A stretch of 6,356 bases of DNA from Tissierellia bacterium (GTDB taxonomy: Bacteria; Bacillota; Clostridia; Tissierellales; Tepidimicrobiaceae): NCBI GenBank assembly GCA_012518745.1, contig JAAYRM010000170.1:1-6356 (forward strand), in the 5' to 3' direction. Of this stretch, positions 5,511 through 6,356 are shown in pieces. Within the stretch, counting starts at the first letter, position 1. Every line of letters starts with the position of its first letter. Under the pieces are notes generated by a model. It was not told where the DNA came from. It saw only the letters and a program-made list of their open reading frames with translations, and did not search any database. A program made the position numbers and the translations under genes.

Positions 5511-6128
5511 ATGGAAATTATAATAGTTGATGATGACTATCTAGTGGTAAATTCATTGAAGACCATTATTACGGCCCAGGGTATTAAGGTTCTAGATGTG
5601 GGCTATAATGGCCTGGAAGCTATCGAATTATATAAAAGGCATAGGCCGGATCTAATCCTCATGGATATCAGGATGGATGGATTGAATGGAATTGAAGCTA
5701 CTAAGGAGATTCTGAAGATAGATCCCAACGCTAAAATACTATTGATCACTACCTTTGAGGATGATGAATACATAGCCGTAGCTCTTTCCTTAGGATGCAA
5801 AGGATATATATTGAAGCAGAATATTGAAGGCATTATCCCCGCCATCAATGCAGTTCATTCGGGGAATCTAGTCTTTGATTCTAAGATAGTATCTAGAATG
5901 AAGGGACGAACTAAGAATGTGGTTAATAAGAATCTATCTCCAAGAGAGCTAGATATCCTCCTTCTAGTAGCGGAGGGGCTGAATAATAAGGAAATTGCGA
6001 AGAGTTTGTTCTTGAGCGAGGGAACGATTAGAAACTATATTTCCACCATGTTGGAAAAGCTATCCCTTAGGGATAGGACTCAGCTTGCTATATATTATTA
6101 TAAAAATAAATATGGTGTCGACGAATAA
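5511..6128 (+). CDS. NarL/LuxR-family response regulator (LnrK-like)
   Basis: This 205-aa cytoplasmic transcription factor is phosphorylated by the adjacent kinase. The receiver domain (1-118) has the acidic pocket D7-D8-D9, phosphoacceptor D52 in L-I-L-M-D-I-R-M, switch Thr80/Thr81 in L-L-I-T-T-F, and Lys102 in Y-I-L-K. A short linker (about 119-139) leads to a C-terminal LuxR helix-turn-helix (141-199) with L-S-P-R-E-L-D-I-L, N-N-K-E-I-A-K-S-L-F-L-S-E-G-T-I-R-N-Y and a final R-D-R-T-Q-L-A. The ribosome binding site AAAGGA (5497-5502) lies in the last kinase codons, 8 nt before the ATG, so the pair is coupled. Likely targets are the 24-bp palindrome at 4362-4385 and perhaps 1157-1180. The 3' end overlaps the convergent MutS-family gene by 41 bp, and no intrinsic terminator is visible. 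Confidence 0.93.
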   Translation: MEIIIVDDDYLVVNSLKTIITAQGIKVLDVGYNGLEAIELYKRHRPDLILMDIRMDGLNGIEATKEILKIDPNAKILLITTFEDDEYIAVALSLGCKGYILKQNIEGIIPAINAVHSGNLVFDSKIVSRMKGRTKNVVNKNLSPRELDILLLVAEGLNNKEIAKSLFLSEGTIRNYISTMLEKLSLRDRTQLAIYYYKNKYGVDE

Positions 6129-6356
6129 TATTCAATCCCCCTCTAGCCCAATCCATCACATCTTCACTAGCCTTTTCATGGATTTCCCTTGGATATCCCA
6201 GATACCTTAATATAGCAATGGCATTTCTGCTGGTGCAAGGACCATCCCTCAGAATATAATCAAACTTTATATCCTCATCCCTTATGGTTTCTCTGAAGTG
6301 GCAGTTGATAAATCTATCATCCACCATGGTTGTCAGCTCTAGATCATGGGTGGCAG
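6088..6356 (-). CDS. MutS-family (MutS domain V) ATPase, C-terminal fragment (cut by window edge)
   Basis: The frame is open to the window edge and starts at A-T-H-D-L-E-L-T-T, the conserved ATHD/ATH(F) segment that follows the Walker B and D-loop region of MutS ATPase domains. It continues through F-I-N-C-H-F-R-E, F-D-Y-I-L-R-D-G-P-C-T-S-R-N-A-I, and L-G-Y-P-R-E-I. The visible 89 residues are the end of the ATPase domain. The pattern L-R-x-G-P-C-x-x-R-N-A-I is typical of the MutS-like membrane-associated proteins of Firmicutes (about 550-650 aa) rather than the mismatch-repair MutS1, though this cannot be settled from the C-terminus. Family members usually stop shortly after Y-P-x-E-I; this frame runs about 27 residues further, into the response regulator gene. 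It is convergent with that gene and probably unrelated to the exporter. Confidence 0.8.
   Translation of the reverse strand, partial: ATHDLELTTMVDDRFINCHFRETIRDEDIKFDYILRDGPCTSRNAIAILRYLGYPREIHEKASEDVMDWARGGLNIIRRHHIYFYNNI

Noticed and set aside
5603..5848. Minus-strand open frame opposite the response regulator gene
   Set aside because: It is antisense to a clear receiver domain, with no ribosome binding site or recognisable protein pattern.
6129..6356. Terminator or intergenic element after the response regulator
   Set aside because: No GC-rich stem followed by a T-run is visible, and the whole stretch is coding for the MutS-family C-terminus on the minus strand.
1..6356. CRISPR array, tRNA or rRNA genes
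   Set aside because: No regularly spaced direct repeats, cloverleaf-like segments or rRNA-like conserved stretches were seen on either strand.

Overview
The window looks like a low-GC Firmicute chromosome, most likely from Clostridia (Tissierellales-like). The support is AT-rich intergenic DNA, heavy use of ATA for Ile and AGG/AGA for Arg, GGAG-type ribosome binding sites, sigma-A-like promoters and Firmicute-type protein families. This placement is inferred from composition and gene content only.

Layout from left to right. (1) At 1-182 is the left end of an IS200/IS605-family insertion sequence read on the minus strand: an imperfect hairpin at 127-168 and the first 11 codons of its Y1 transposase (tnpA). 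It is inserted directly 3' of TTAC inside a lipoprotein gene (150-806, minus), whose Ig-like C-terminal domain is cut off after its W-L-Y motif. (2) The lipoprotein gene follows a small Xre-family regulator gene (851-1057, minus). That gene has its own promoter, flanked by two near-identical 22-bp interrupted palindromes (1081-1102 and 1126-1147), which looks like an autoregulatory switch. (3) At 1184-4285 (minus) is a tight three-gene ABC exporter operon: ATPase, ABC-2 permease, ABC-2 permease. (4) A 173-bp divergent intergenic region (4286-4458) carries a perfect 24-bp interrupted palindrome between the two outward promoters. (5) At 4459-6128 (plus) is a two-component system: a membrane DesK-type histidine kinase and a NarL/LuxR-type response regulator. 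(6) At the right edge is the C-terminus of a MutS-family ATPase (6088-6356, minus), converging on and overlapping the response regulator gene by 41 bp.

The central module (exporter plus divergent two-component system) has the gene content of the Bacillus subtilis LnrJK-LnrLMN linearmycin sensing and resistance system. The simplest model is that the kinase senses a membrane-active compound, the regulator binds the 24-bp palindrome, and both divergent operons are induced so that the exporter removes or detoxifies the compound. A degenerate copy of the same operator lies at 1157-1180, just upstream of the Xre-lipoprotein promoter, so that pair may belong to the same response. The lipoprotein part of it has been interrupted by the IS. 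The substrate cannot be read from the sequence.
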